This document shows positions 31,563 through 39,941 of a stretch of DNA of 64,000 nt, in pieces (position 1 is the stretch's first letter; the number at the start of each line of letters is the position of its first letter). The stretch lies in NCBI RefSeq assembly GCF_900290235.1, contig NZ_OLMK01000076.1, positions 1 to 64,000 on the forward strand, written 5' to 3'. Origin of the DNA: Streptomyces sp. MA5143a. GTDB lineage: Bacteria > Actinomycetota > Actinomycetes > Streptomycetales > Streptomycetaceae. Under the pieces are notes generated by a model, which saw nothing but the letters and a program-made list of their open reading frames with translations, did not search any database and was not told the DNA's origin. A program made the translations under genes and the position numbers.

Positions 31563-34036
31563 CAGACCGCCACCGCCTTGCCGTCGGCACCGGTCGCGCC
31601 CCGGGTGTACTTGGGGTGGATCAGTCCCACACAGGTGTACGGCAGCTCCGCCACCTCTTCCACCGGTACCCCTCTCTGTTCGGCGAGCAGGCGTACGTGG
31701 TCGAGGTCCGCGCCCGCCCCGGCCCGCGCGAGGATCTTCCACGGTACCCGGCGCAGCAGCACCCGGGTGGTCTCCCCGACACCGGGCTTGACCAGGTTGA
31801 CGTCGTGGATCCCGTACTCCTCGCTGATCCGTTCGACGGCCGCCCAGCCCTCCCAGCTGGGCGTGCGGTCGGCGGACAGCAGGTCCTTGGTGCGGGCGTC
31901 GACGGTGTCGGCGACGTCGGCGAAGCGGGCCGAGACGACGTCCAGGAACTCCACGGACACATCGGCGCCGGCCAGCTCACGGTAGAACTTCGCGCCGTGG
32001 AAGTCGTCCGGTCCGACGAGGTCCGCGCGCAGCACGGTCCGCGATATCAGCCCGGAGACGGTCGAGTTGAGGCACGCCGAGGGGATGAGGAAGTCCTCGC
32101 GGGTGCCGTAGGTGCGGACGCAGGAGCCGGGGTCGGCGAGCACCGCGATCTCCGGGTCGAACCCGGTGATGCCCTCGGTCCGCTCGAACTCCTCGATGGC
32201 GGCGGCGAGTTCACGGGTGATCGCGCCCTTGCCGGTCCAGCCGTCGACGAACACCACGTCCGCCGGGTCGTGGTGGGCGGCCAGCCAGCGCAGCGCGTTG
32301 GCGTCGATGCCGCGGCCCCGCACGATCGAGACGGCGTAGTGCGGCAGTTCGACGCCGTGGCGCTGCCGCGCCCACCGGCGCATCAGCACGCCCACGGGCG
32401 TCCCGGCGCGGGCCAGCGACACCAGGACGGGACGCGGGGAGCGCTCCGCGAGCACGGTCTCGGTCACGACCCCCACGGCCACGGCGATCCGCTCGGCCGA
32501 GGCGTCCAGGGCGCTGTGGAAGAGGGCCTGGTACTGCTCGCTCGGCTGGTACTCGACCGGCAGCGATTCGGCGTAGTGCGCCCCGCCGCTCTGGATGGCC
32601 TCCTCCCGCTCCTCGGTCGGCGCCTCCAGGGTCACCTCGGAGAGGTCCTGCAGCAGCCACCCGACCTCCTCGGCTGCATAGGAGGAGAACGCGGGGCCGC
32701 GCAGGGGCTCGGGCAGCATGAAGGGCCTTTCGGTGCGGTGCGGGGGCGGCGCCCCGTCCTTCGACGGGGCGGGGGGCGGGACATAGGACGGGACGACCGC
32801 GAGGAGGACGGTCGGGGTGTGGGCGGCGAGGGCGGCCAGGAGGCCGTCGGGCGCGTGGAGGGCGGGCGTGTCGGCGGTCGAGTCGACGACGGCGATCACC
32901 GCGTCGAAGCCCCCGCCGGCCACGTTGTACGCGTACCGCTCCCCCGGCCCGTCCGCGGGCTCGTCGTGGGCGGGGAAGACGATACGGCTGCGTATCGCGT
33001 AGCCGGGGTCGTCGACGGCCAGCACGGGCGACCTCGTGGTGGTGGAGAACCGTGTCTCCACCCCGTCCACCAGCCGCTCCAGTTCCGTCGCCAGTCGCAG
33101 CGGCGCGTACATCAGCTCCTCGAAGCCGAGGACGAGCACCCGTCGGGCGCCCTCGGGCAGGGCGCGGACGAGGCGTGTGGCCATCCCCGGCAGCGCGGCC
33201 TCCAGGCGGTCCCGGTGCGCGGGGGCGAAGCCGTGCCGCCCGCCGTCGGGCACACCCTGGGGCCAGCCCAGCTCGACCCGGCCGACCCACCCCGCGCACA
33301 CCGGCGCGGCGGGCGCCCCCTCGTGCTCGGCGACCAGCGCCTGCCCCTTCTCCAGCACGCCCCCCGGGAGCCGCACGGTCCCCTTGGCGGTGGTCACCAG
33401 GTCGACACGGGCCCCGATCTCCCGGGCGAACCCGGCGAGCCGCCCCTGGTCCTCGGCCGACCGCATGTCGACCAGGGCCACGACGACGTACCGCTCGCGC
33501 GGATACCGCTCGTGCAGCGCGCGGATGGTGTTGAGGACCGTGTTCCCGGTGGAGAACTCGTCGTCGACGAGGACCAGCGGCCCGGCCCCGGCCAGCAGGC
33601 GCGGGTCCTCCGGCAGCAGCAGGTGCGACGTCGCGTGGGAGTGGGACTCCTCGAAGCCGCCGGCCCGGTCGACACCGTCGACGGGCCGCCGGGTGGAGTG
33701 GAGGTAGGGCGCGTCGCCGAGGCCGTCCGCGACGGAGTGCCCGAGCCCGGTCGCGGTCTCGGCGTACCCGAGGACGACCGAGGCCCGCGCCCCGTCGGCC
33801 CCGAGCAGGTCCCGTACCCGGCGGCCGAGGGCGACCCCGTGTCCGTGCACGACGGCCGGCGACTGCGGCACGTGCTTGCCGAGCACGTTCGACACGAGCA
33901 GATGCGCCCGCTTGGGGTTGCGCCGCAGCGCGAGCCCCAGCAGACCGCTCAGCTCCTCGTCGCCCACCAGCTCGACCCCGAGCCGCTCGGCCACCCAGGT
34001 CCCGGACCAGATCGGGTCGTTCACTGCGTTGTTCAT
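31562..34036 (-). CDS. fused two-domain phosphoribosyltransferase (PRTase-TRSP-PRTase/StiP)
   Basis: An 824-residue protein, middle gene of the operon. Start at 34036 after GAAGGA. Residues about 1-230 form a PRTase-like domain: the PRPP loop is LVLVDDEFSTGNTVLNT (about residues 150-166). Residues about 230-420 resemble the TRSP domain (RVLVLGFEELMYAPL, PGYAIRSRIVF). From about residue 480 to the end is the PRTase_1/StiP region, with VLVSLARAGTPVGVLMRRW and the PRPP-like loop VVFVDGWTGKGAI. In many bacteria these are separate proteins, so this is a gene fusion. Older annotations of StiP as a cysteine protease are not supported here: the sequence reads as a phosphoribosyltransferase fold. The product made by the pathway is unknown. 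Confidence 0.85.
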   Translation of the reverse strand: MNNAVNDPIWSGTWVAERLGVELVGDEELSGLLGLALRRNPKRAHLLVSNVLGKHVPQSPAVVHGHGVALGRRVRDLLGADGARASVVLGYAETATGLGHSVADGLGDAPYLHSTRRPVDGVDRAGGFEESHSHATSHLLLPEDPRLLAGAGPLVLVDDEFSTGNTVLNTIRALHERYPRERYVVVALVDMRSAEDQGRLAGFAREIGARVDLVTTAKGTVRLPGGVLEKGQALVAEHEGAPAAPVCAGWVGRVELGWPQGVPDGGRHGFAPAHRDRLEAALPGMATRLVRALPEGARRVLVLGFEELMYAPLRLATELERLVDGVETRFSTTTRSPVLAVDDPGYAIRSRIVFPAHDEPADGPGERYAYNVAGGGFDAVIAVVDSTADTPALHAPDGLLAALAAHTPTVLLAVVPSYVPPPAPSKDGAPPPHRTERPFMLPEPLRGPAFSSYAAEEVGWLLQDLSEVTLEAPTEEREEAIQSGGAHYAESLPVEYQPSEQYQALFHSALDASAERIAVAVGVVTETVLAERSPRPVLVSLARAGTPVGVLMRRWARQRHGVELPHYAVSIVRGRGIDANALRWLAAHHDPADVVFVDGWTGKGAITRELAAAIEEFERTEGITGFDPEIAVLADPGSCVRTYGTREDFLIPSACLNSTVSGLISRTVLRADLVGPDDFHGAKFYRELAGADVSVEFLDVVSARFADVADTVDARTKDLLSADRTPSWEGWAAVERISEEYGIHDVNLVKPGVGETTRVLLRRVPWKILARAGAGADLDHVRLLAEQRGVPVEEVAELPYTCVGLIHPKYTRGATGADGKAVAV

Positions 34037-34097
34037 CGATTCCTTCGTCGGTTACGGCAGGTGCGGGCGGCCACCGCGGGTACTGGGCGGCGGCTCC

Positions 34098-35264
34098 TCA
34101 GTCGGTGAGCCCCGCTGCCAGCAGGTCCACGAAGCCGATGTCCTCGTTGGCCACACCGAAGACCTCGGCCCGCTGCAGAACCCTTTCAGCCCAGGCCCGG
34201 TGCGGCTTGACCTCGTTCATCTTGTTCCGGGAGGCGGAGCGCAGGACCCCGCCGCCGCCCCGCTCGGGGCGCAGGATGTCCTCGGCGTCGCTGAACTCCT
34301 CGTGGCTGACCACGGACAGCGCGTGCACGGGCAGCACATGCGAGGGGTGGATGCAGGTCTTGCCGAGCAGACCGTTGGCCTGGTCGAGGGAGATCTCGCG
34401 CAGCAGTCCGTCCAGGGCGTGCTCTATCAGTGTCTCGCGCAGCCGCCCGGCGCGGTTCTCCAGGAACGGGCTGGTGCGCAGCTGCGGCTTGAACATGCGC
34501 TCCTGCACCCGGAAGTACTCCCACACGGGCCCCGTCACCGTGAACCCGGTGCCGTCCGCCCGCCCCAGCACGTTCACCACGTCCGCGATCACGGAGGCGA
34601 CGATCTGGACGTCGTACGCGGTCATGTCGGGTGCCCGGCGCAGCGCGTACGAGGAGCAGAAGTCGGTGACGCCGAGGCGCAGGGCGAGGACGCGGTCGCG
34701 GTACTTGTCGACGGTGTGGGCGATGCCCTGGAGGGCCTCTACGCGCGTCTCCCGGTACATCAGCTCGGGCGATTCCAGCACGGGCATCGCGAACAGCCGC
34801 CGTCCGCTCGTGGCCTCGGCGGCGGTGAGCGCCTCCAGGAAGGCGATGCCGCGCTCCTCGGTGAACTTCGGGAGTACGAATCCGGACAGCAGCGTCACGT
34901 CCGGGCCGAGTCGCCGTACGAGGTCGGGTATCTGCTCGGGGAAGCGGACCCGGATGAACAGCAGCGGCAGATCGGCGTGCGGGCGTGCGGCGAGGTCCGC
35001 GAACTGCCGCACGAGGTTCTCCTCGGCGCCCACGACCTCCGCGTCGTCGATGGAGTCCTCCAGGCACAGCACCATGGAGACCACACCGCGCCCGGCCTGC
35101 TTGACGATGTCGTCGGCCAGCCGCTCGCGGGTCGCCGGGCTGTAGAGGGTGGCGCCGAGGGCGGCGGCGAGGACACGGGCCGGTGAGTCGGCGGTGAAGC
35201 AACCCGGCTCGCGGAAGAAGAGACGCTGACGCTCCTCAGGGGCGATATGCCCGAAGTGACGCAT
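34098..35264 (-). CDS. HpcH/HpaI aldolase - citrate lyase (CitE)-like protein
   Basis: A 388-residue protein of the TIM-barrel HpcH/CitE family. The N-terminal block LGATLYSPATRERLADDIVKQAG, the SMVLCLEDSIDDAEV acidic loop and the VLPKFT strand mark the barrel. The metal site is likely in LCLEDSIDD and MPVLESPELM. Its C-terminal region (ARDILRPERGG...HRAWAERVLQRAEVFGV) is typical of the Ter-linked subgroup, not of the classical citrate lyase beta subunit. First gene of the operon; 61 bases precede the PRTase gene. It may make or cleave a C-C bond in the nucleoside-like product. Start at 35264 fits the family N-terminus MRHFGHIAPEERQ. Confidence 0.87.
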   Translation of the reverse strand: MRHFGHIAPEERQRLFFREPGCFTADSPARVLAAALGATLYSPATRERLADDIVKQAGRGVVSMVLCLEDSIDDAEVVGAEENLVRQFADLAARPHADLPLLFIRVRFPEQIPDLVRRLGPDVTLLSGFVLPKFTEERGIAFLEALTAAEATSGRRLFAMPVLESPELMYRETRVEALQGIAHTVDKYRDRVLALRLGVTDFCSSYALRRAPDMTAYDVQIVASVIADVVNVLGRADGTGFTVTGPVWEYFRVQERMFKPQLRTSPFLENRAGRLRETLIEHALDGLLREISLDQANGLLGKTCIHPSHVLPVHALSVVSHEEFSDAEDILRPERGGGGVLRSASRNKMNEVKPHRAWAERVLQRAEVFGVANEDIGFVDLLAAGLTD

Positions 35265-35446
35265 GGAGATCCCCCGTGGCTGCTGGGCGGCCGGTCGTGA
35301 AGGTGGCCGGTAATAGTACGTACAAATGTGTGTCTTCAGTTCCCTCCGGGCGTGAAGTTCTGGTAACCCGGCCATGTCGGCCGCTCGACGACCCGACCGA
35401 CCCGTCCTCGCCCCCGCGTTGTCGTGATCAGGACCGAGAGGGCAGG

Positions 35447-36292
35447 ATGAACGACATGACGCACGCGATGCTGAAGGGGTCGAACGTCCCGGTCGAAGCC
35501 ACGGCGGTCCGCGCCGTGCTGCGCTGGGCGCCCGGACAGGGTGCCCCGGAAGTCGATGCCTCGGCGCTGCTCCTCGGCCCCGACGGACGGGTACGGTCCG
35601 ACGAGGACTTCGTGTTCTACAACCAGCCGCGCCACCCCTCGGGCAAGGTGTGGCGACTCGGCAAGAAGCGCGTCGCCGACGGCCTCACGGACACCATCCA
35701 GACTGACCTGGCCGGTGTCGAGTCCGCCGTCGGCCAGATTCTGCTCGTGGCCTCCGCCGACGACGTCACCTTCGACCACGTACGTTCCCTGCGCATCCTG
35801 CTGTACGACGCCACGGTCTCCGACGCGGAACCGCTGGCGTACTTCGACATCAAGCCGGAGACGGGCGAGGAGACCGCGCTGATCTGCGGCGAGCTCTACC
35901 GCCGGGGCGGCGGCTGGAAGTTCCGCGCCCTCGGCGAGGGCTACACCAACGGCCTCCAGGGCCTCGCCACCGACTTCGGCATCTCGGTCGACGAGTCGGA
36001 GGCGGCGGCCGCCGCGGCGAACCAGACGTCCACCACGCAGGCCCCGGCACCCGAGGTCTCGGCCCCGCTCCCCCCGGAGCAGCCGACCACCGGGGTGCCG
36101 TCCCAGCCGGCGTACGGCTACCCCCCGGCGGCGCCGACCCAGCAGCCGCCCCAGCCCGCCTACGGCTACCCGCACACCCAGCAGGTCCCCGCGACCGCCG
36201 GCGCCGCCTACGGCTACCCGCAGCCCACGGGCGCCGGACCGGGCTCCGACGTCCGGCTCCCTCCGCAGGGCCCGCAGTTCATCGGCAGGTGA
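35447..36292 (+). CDS. TerD-family protein with YGYP-rich tail
   Basis: A 281-residue TerD protein. The TerD domain spans about residues 1-185. It has the VDASALLLGPDGRVRSDEDFVFYNQPRHPSG strand pair and the C-terminal block LICGELYRRGGGWKFRALGEGYTNGLQGLATDFGI typical of the family. The Ca2+-binding Asp cluster of stand-alone TerD (DNLTGEGEGDDE) is partly altered here, to LGKKRVADGL. From about residue 190 the chain is disordered and contains QPAYGYP repeats (three AYGYP copies). It is the only Ter gene on the plus strand and is transcribed divergently from the lyase operon. ATG 35456 is an alternative start. Confidence 0.85.
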   Translation: MNDMTHAMLKGSNVPVEATAVRAVLRWAPGQGAPEVDASALLLGPDGRVRSDEDFVFYNQPRHPSGKVWRLGKKRVADGLTDTIQTDLAGVESAVGQILLVASADDVTFDHVRSLRILLYDATVSDAEPLAYFDIKPETGEETALICGELYRRGGGWKFRALGEGYTNGLQGLATDFGISVDESEAAAAAANQTSTTQAPAPEVSAPLPPEQPTTGVPSQPAYGYPPAAPTQQPPQPAYGYPHTQQVPATAGAAYGYPQPTGAGPGSDVRLPPQGPQFIGR

Positions 36293-36358
36293 GCGTCAGG
36301 GAGCCGGGGAAGGCCCCGTGCAGGGCACGGGAGGACGTGGGGGCGGGCGGGGCCGCGG

Positions 36359-37096
36359 TCAGCGCTCCGCCTTGGTCTTGAAGCCGCGCCCCCACTGCAG
36401 GCCCCACCCGTAGAGCCGGTCGAGCTCCGCCTGGAAGCCGTAGACGAACTTCACCTCGCGCCGCACGATGATCTCCCCCTTGACGTTCTCGATCATCACC
36501 ACCGCGCACGACCGGGCCTGCGGGTGGCGTTCGTCGAGCCCGATCTCGATCCTGGGGCCGTTGCTCGGGTACAGCGTCACGACGGCGTGCGTACGGTCGA
36601 AGGCCGGCGTCTGGTCGTAGATGTAGACGAAGACGAGCATCCGCTTGAAGGCGTCGCGGTGGTCCAGGTTGATGTACATGGTCTCGCCGGACCCGGACCC
36701 GAACCGGTCGTCTCCGCTGAGCCGCATGTACGGCGGGTCGTTGATGTCGCCGAGGAAGCCGCCCAGCGGCTGCACGACCCCCTTCGTCCCGTCGGCCAGC
36801 TCGTACAGGCAGCCGAGGTCGAGGTCGACGTTGACCATGCTCTGGCTGTGCGCCACGACCTCCTCCGGCTTGAGCGCCCTGAAGGGGTGCCGGAGCACGC
36901 TCTGCCGCTTGGGTCCGCCGATGTCGGAGGTCCGCATCCGCCAGGACAGGTTGACGCGCAGATGGCCGGTGGCGGCGCCCTGCTTGCTGAGGGAGACCTT
37001 CTGGTGCCGTTTGGTCAGCTCGATGGCGTTGGTCGCCGCGTTGCCCGCGTCGAACTCCGTGGACCGTCCGCGCCAGAGGTTGTCCAGGAAACTCAT
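36359..37096 (-). CDS. TerA-like stress protein
   Basis: A 245-residue protein of the TerA/TerD superfamily. The signature is VNVDLDLGCLYELADGTKGVVQPLGGFLG (about residues 84-112), followed by YMRLSGDDRFGSGSGETMYINL, then the REVKFVYGFQAELDRLYGWGLQWGRGFK end. Family knowledge links TerA to Ca2+-dependent stress complexes at the membrane. It follows the TerC-like gene, from which it is separated by a very strong hairpin (37136-37179), and is divergent from nothing else. No signal or membrane region. Confidence 0.8.
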   Translation of the reverse strand: MSFLDNLWRGRSTEFDAGNAATNAIELTKRHQKVSLSKQGAATGHLRVNLSWRMRTSDIGGPKRQSVLRHPFRALKPEEVVAHSQSMVNVDLDLGCLYELADGTKGVVQPLGGFLGDINDPPYMRLSGDDRFGSGSGETMYINLDHRDAFKRMLVFVYIYDQTPAFDRTHAVVTLYPSNGPRIEIGLDERHPQARSCAVVMIENVKGEIIVRREVKFVYGFQAELDRLYGWGLQWGRGFKTKAER

Positions 37097-37135
37097 GCCC
37101 GCCCCACAACTGCCGTGTCGTCGCGTCAACCACCA

Positions 37136-37179
37136 GCGGGGCGGCCGACGAGGACGAGTCCTCGTCGGCCGCCCCGCTC
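37136..37179. terminator. 21-bp perfect stem hairpin
   Basis: AGCGGGGCGGCCGACGAGGAC (37136-37156) pairs perfectly with 37159-37179; only 2 bases lie between the arms. It sits between the TerC-like gene and terA, both on the minus strand. It may terminate the former or insulate the two. Confidence 0.75.
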
Positions 37180-37262
37180 AGAGCGTTCCCTCACCTGGAG
37201 GGCAATCACACTCCGGAACCGGTCACACCGGCCCCGGCTTCCGGGTCGTACCAGCCTCGGGG

Positions 37263-38405
37263 TCAGACGCCGGACGCCACCTCCTCCTTGGAGGCCTCAG
37301 CTTTTCCCTCCGCGGCCTCCAGCGCCTTGTTGCGGCGGACCGAGGACCAGAAGGACCAGCCGATCAGGACGACCCCGATGAGGCCGGTGATGATCTCGTT
37401 GATCTCGTACTGGATGGTGACGAGCAGGATCACGGCGAGGGCGCCGATCGCGTAGTGCGCGCCGTGCTCCAGGTAGACGTAGTCGTCGAGGGTGCCCTGG
37501 CGGACCAGGTAGACGGTGAGCGACCGGACGTACATCGCGCCGATGCCGAGGCCCAGCGCCATCAGGACGATGTCGTTGGTGATGGCGAACGCGCCGATCA
37601 CGCCGTCGAAGGAGAACGACGCGTCCAGGACCTCCAGGTAGAGGAACATGAAGAACGCGGCCTTGCCGGCGAGGGCGACGGCCGAACGCGGCTTGCCGGT
37701 GCGCTCCGCCTCCTCCTCCGCCTCGTGCTCGCGCTCCTCCTCTTCCTCCAGGCGGTTCTCGAAGAAGCTGGAGAGACCGCCGACGATGAGATAGGTGATG
37801 AGGCCCGCGAGCCCCGAGATCAGCACGGTCTGCGCCTTGTCGACATGGGTGCCGCCGTGCTGGTGGGCGTGGGTCGCGAAGGTCATCGAGGTGATCAGCA
37901 GAACGATCATCGCGATACAGGCGGACAGCATGTCGATCTTGCCGAGCTTGGCCAGCGGACGCTCCAGCCAGGCCAGCCACTTGATGTCCCGGTCCTCGAA
38001 GATGAAGTCGAGGAAGATCATCAACAGGAACATACCGCCGAACGCCGCGATCGACGGGTGGGCGTCGGTCACGTACTGCTGGTACTGGTCCTTGTCGGTG
38101 AGGGCCAGGTCGACGGCCTCGATCGGGCCCAGCTTGGCGCTGATCGCGACGATCACGACGGGGAACACCAGGCGCATGCCGAAGACGGCGATGAGGATGC
38201 CGATGGTGAGGAAGATCTTCTGCCAGAAGGCATTCATCTTCTTCAGGATCCCGGCGTTGACCACTGCGTTGTCGAACGACAACGAGATCTCCAGGATGGA
38301 CAGGATGGCGACGAGCCCGAGCGCCGTCCATCCGTCGTAGAGAACCGCTGCAACCAAGCCGAGCGCGGTGACCGCGAACGACCAGCCGAAGGTTTTCAGA
38401 ACCAC
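37263..38405 (-). CDS. TerC-like integral membrane protein (DUF475)
   Basis: A 380-residue protein with about nine predicted helices, DUF475/TerC family. Acidic motifs typical of TerC are in ISLSFDNAVVNAGIL (about residues 44-58) and LDASFSFDGVIGAFAIT (about residues 259-275), both containing the F-DN/FDG aspartate that likely binds a metal cation. The loop LEEEEEREHEAEEEAERTGKP (about residues 220-240) is highly charged. TerC proteins are thought to form the membrane part of Ter complexes and to move Mn2+ or related ions. GTG start at 38405. Confidence 0.87.
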   Translation of the reverse strand: MVLKTFGWSFAVTALGLVAAVLYDGWTALGLVAILSILEISLSFDNAVVNAGILKKMNAFWQKIFLTIGILIAVFGMRLVFPVVIVAISAKLGPIEAVDLALTDKDQYQQYVTDAHPSIAAFGGMFLLMIFLDFIFEDRDIKWLAWLERPLAKLGKIDMLSACIAMIVLLITSMTFATHAHQHGGTHVDKAQTVLISGLAGLITYLIVGGLSSFFENRLEEEEEREHEAEEEAERTGKPRSAVALAGKAAFFMFLYLEVLDASFSFDGVIGAFAITNDIVLMALGLGIGAMYVRSLTVYLVRQGTLDDYVYLEHGAHYAIGALAVILLVTIQYEINEIITGLIGVVLIGWSFWSSVRRNKALEAAEGKAEASKEEVASGV

Positions 38406-38549
38406 TGGCTACCCAATCGTGTGTGTACGGGGTTCCCCCGCGCCGCGCGCGGCTTTACCAAACATTGACTCCGAAGCCGAAGTCTAGTCGGGCGCCCCTC
38501 GTCCCCCACCAGGCCCCAGGTTTTGCGCATATAGCGCCCAGCCCTTCGC

Positions 38550-39125
38550 CTACGACACATTGACCCCGAAATCGAGGGCGATACCGCGCAAGCCTGACGC
38601 GTACCCCTGGCCGACCGCGCGGAACTTCCATTCCCCGCCGTAGCGATAGACCTCACCGAAGATCATCGCGGTCTCGGTGGAGGCGTCCTCCGAGAGGTCG
38701 TAGCGGGCCAGTTCCTGGCCGTCGAGCTGGTTGACGACGCGGATGAAGGCGTTGCTGATCTGTCCGAAGGACTGGCCGCGGTTGTCCGCGTCGTGGATGG
38801 AGACCGGAAACACGATCTTGTCGACGGTCGCCGGCACGCGGGAGAGGTCGATGATGATCGACTCGTCGTCGCCTTCCCCCTCGCCGGTGAGGTTGTCACC
38901 TGTGTGCTTCACCGAGCCGTCGGGGCTCGTCAGGTTGTTGTAGAAGACGAACCACTCGTCCCCCAGCACCCGGCCCCCCTGGCACAGCAGCGCGCTGGCG
39001 TCGAGGTCGAAAGGGGCTCCGGTGGTGGTCCGGACGTCCCAGCCGAGCCCGATCATCACCTGAGTGAGGTTCGGCGCGGCCTTGGAGAGGGAGACATTGC
39101 CTCCCTTGGCGAGCGTGACGCCCAT
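38550..39125 (-). CDS. terD: TerD-family calcium-binding stress protein
   Basis: A 191-residue TerD. Expected blocks are all present: MGVTLAKGGNVSLSKAAPNL, FDLDASALL, the Ca2+-binding loop DNLTGEGEGDDE (about residues 77-88), IHDADNRGQSFGQISNAFIRV and the C-terminal GEVYRYGGEWKFRAVGQGY. Its GGGGAGGACCC ribosome site precedes ATG 39125. TerD proteins bind Ca2+ and are associated with resistance to tellurite and other envelope stress. It is nearly identical in layout to the next TerD copy at 39253-39828, with about two thirds identity by eye. Confidence 0.92.
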   Translation of the reverse strand: MGVTLAKGGNVSLSKAAPNLTQVMIGLGWDVRTTTGAPFDLDASALLCQGGRVLGDEWFVFYNNLTSPDGSVKHTGDNLTGEGEGDDESIIIDLSRVPATVDKIVFPVSIHDADNRGQSFGQISNAFIRVVNQLDGQELARYDLSEDASTETAMIFGEVYRYGGEWKFRAVGQGYASGLRGIALDFGVNVS

Positions 39126-39252
39126 GGCGTGGGTCCTCCCCGTTGTCTGGCTTCGCAGGTGTTCCGTTGTGGTGCACGAGCGCGTCCGGCGCCGCGGTCG
39201 AGGACGACTGCGGCGCCGGAGCGGTTGAGCCGGATGGTTCTTCCCCGGTGGC

Positions 39253-39828
39253 TCAGACGTTCACACCGAAGTCCTGGGCGATACCGCGCAGACCCGAGGC
39301 GTACCCCTGGCCGATGGCGCGGAACTTCCACTCGGCGCCGTGCCGGTAGAGCTCACCGAAGACCATGGCGGTCTCGGTGGAGGCGTCCTCGGACAGGTCG
39401 TAACGGGCGATCTCCGCCTCGCCGGCCTGGTTCACCACGCGGATGAAGGCGTTGCGGACCTGGCCGAAGGACTGCTGGCGGTTCTCGGCGTCGTAGATCG
39501 ACACCGGGAAGACGATCTTCTCGATCTCGACCGGCACGGCGGCGAGGTTGACCTTGATCTGCTCGTCGTCGCCCTCGCCCTCACCGGTGAGGTTGTCACC
39601 GGTGTGCTCCACGGAGCCGTCGGGGCTCTTGAGGTTGTTGAAGAAGACGAAGTTGGCGTCGCTGCTGACCTTGCCCGACGCGTCCAGCAGCAGTGCGCTG
39701 GCGTCGAGGTCGAAGTCCGTGCCGGTGGTGGTGCGGATGTCCCACCCCAGACCGACGATGACCGCGGTCAGGCCCGGGGCCTCCTTGGTCAGCGATACGT
39801 TGCCGCCCTTGCTGAGGCTGACTCCCAC
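39253..39828 (-). CDS. terD: TerD-family calcium-binding stress protein, second copy
   Basis: A 191-residue TerD, tandem paralogue of the gene at 38550. It shares MGVSLSKGGNVSLTKEAPGL, DLDASALLLDASGKVSSDANFVFFNNL, the DNLTGEGEGDDEQ loop and the FGELYRHGAEWKFRAIGQGYASGL end. GTG start at 39828 follows GGGAGGAC. Order on the minus strand is this gene, the second TerD, then the TerC-like gene. They are probably cotranscribed. A -10-like TAGGAT lies at 39896-39901 (minus strand). Confidence 0.92.
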   Translation of the reverse strand: MGVSLSKGGNVSLTKEAPGLTAVIVGLGWDIRTTTGTDFDLDASALLLDASGKVSSDANFVFFNNLKSPDGSVEHTGDNLTGEGEGDDEQIKVNLAAVPVEIEKIVFPVSIYDAENRQQSFGQVRNAFIRVVNQAGEAEIARYDLSEDASTETAMVFGELYRHGAEWKFRAIGQGYASGLRGIAQDFGVNV

Positions 39829-39941
39829 GAAGTCCTCCCATAGATGTCTGGGGCGGGGAGCCCCGTCGTGCGTTGGTATCGGATCAACGTGTCGATCCTA
39901 GTGACGGGTTCCCGAGAACCGCAGGCCTTGGAACCGAAGAA

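Noticed and set aside
31562..34036. Cysteine protease (StiP) annotation
   Set aside because: No convincing Cys-His protease motif was seen; PRPP-loop motifs support a phosphoribosyltransferase fold.
31616..34108. Plus-strand frame of 830 codons opposite the fused phosphoribosyltransferase
   Set aside because: The minus-strand protein has recognisable PRPP loops; the plus-strand one is a shadow.
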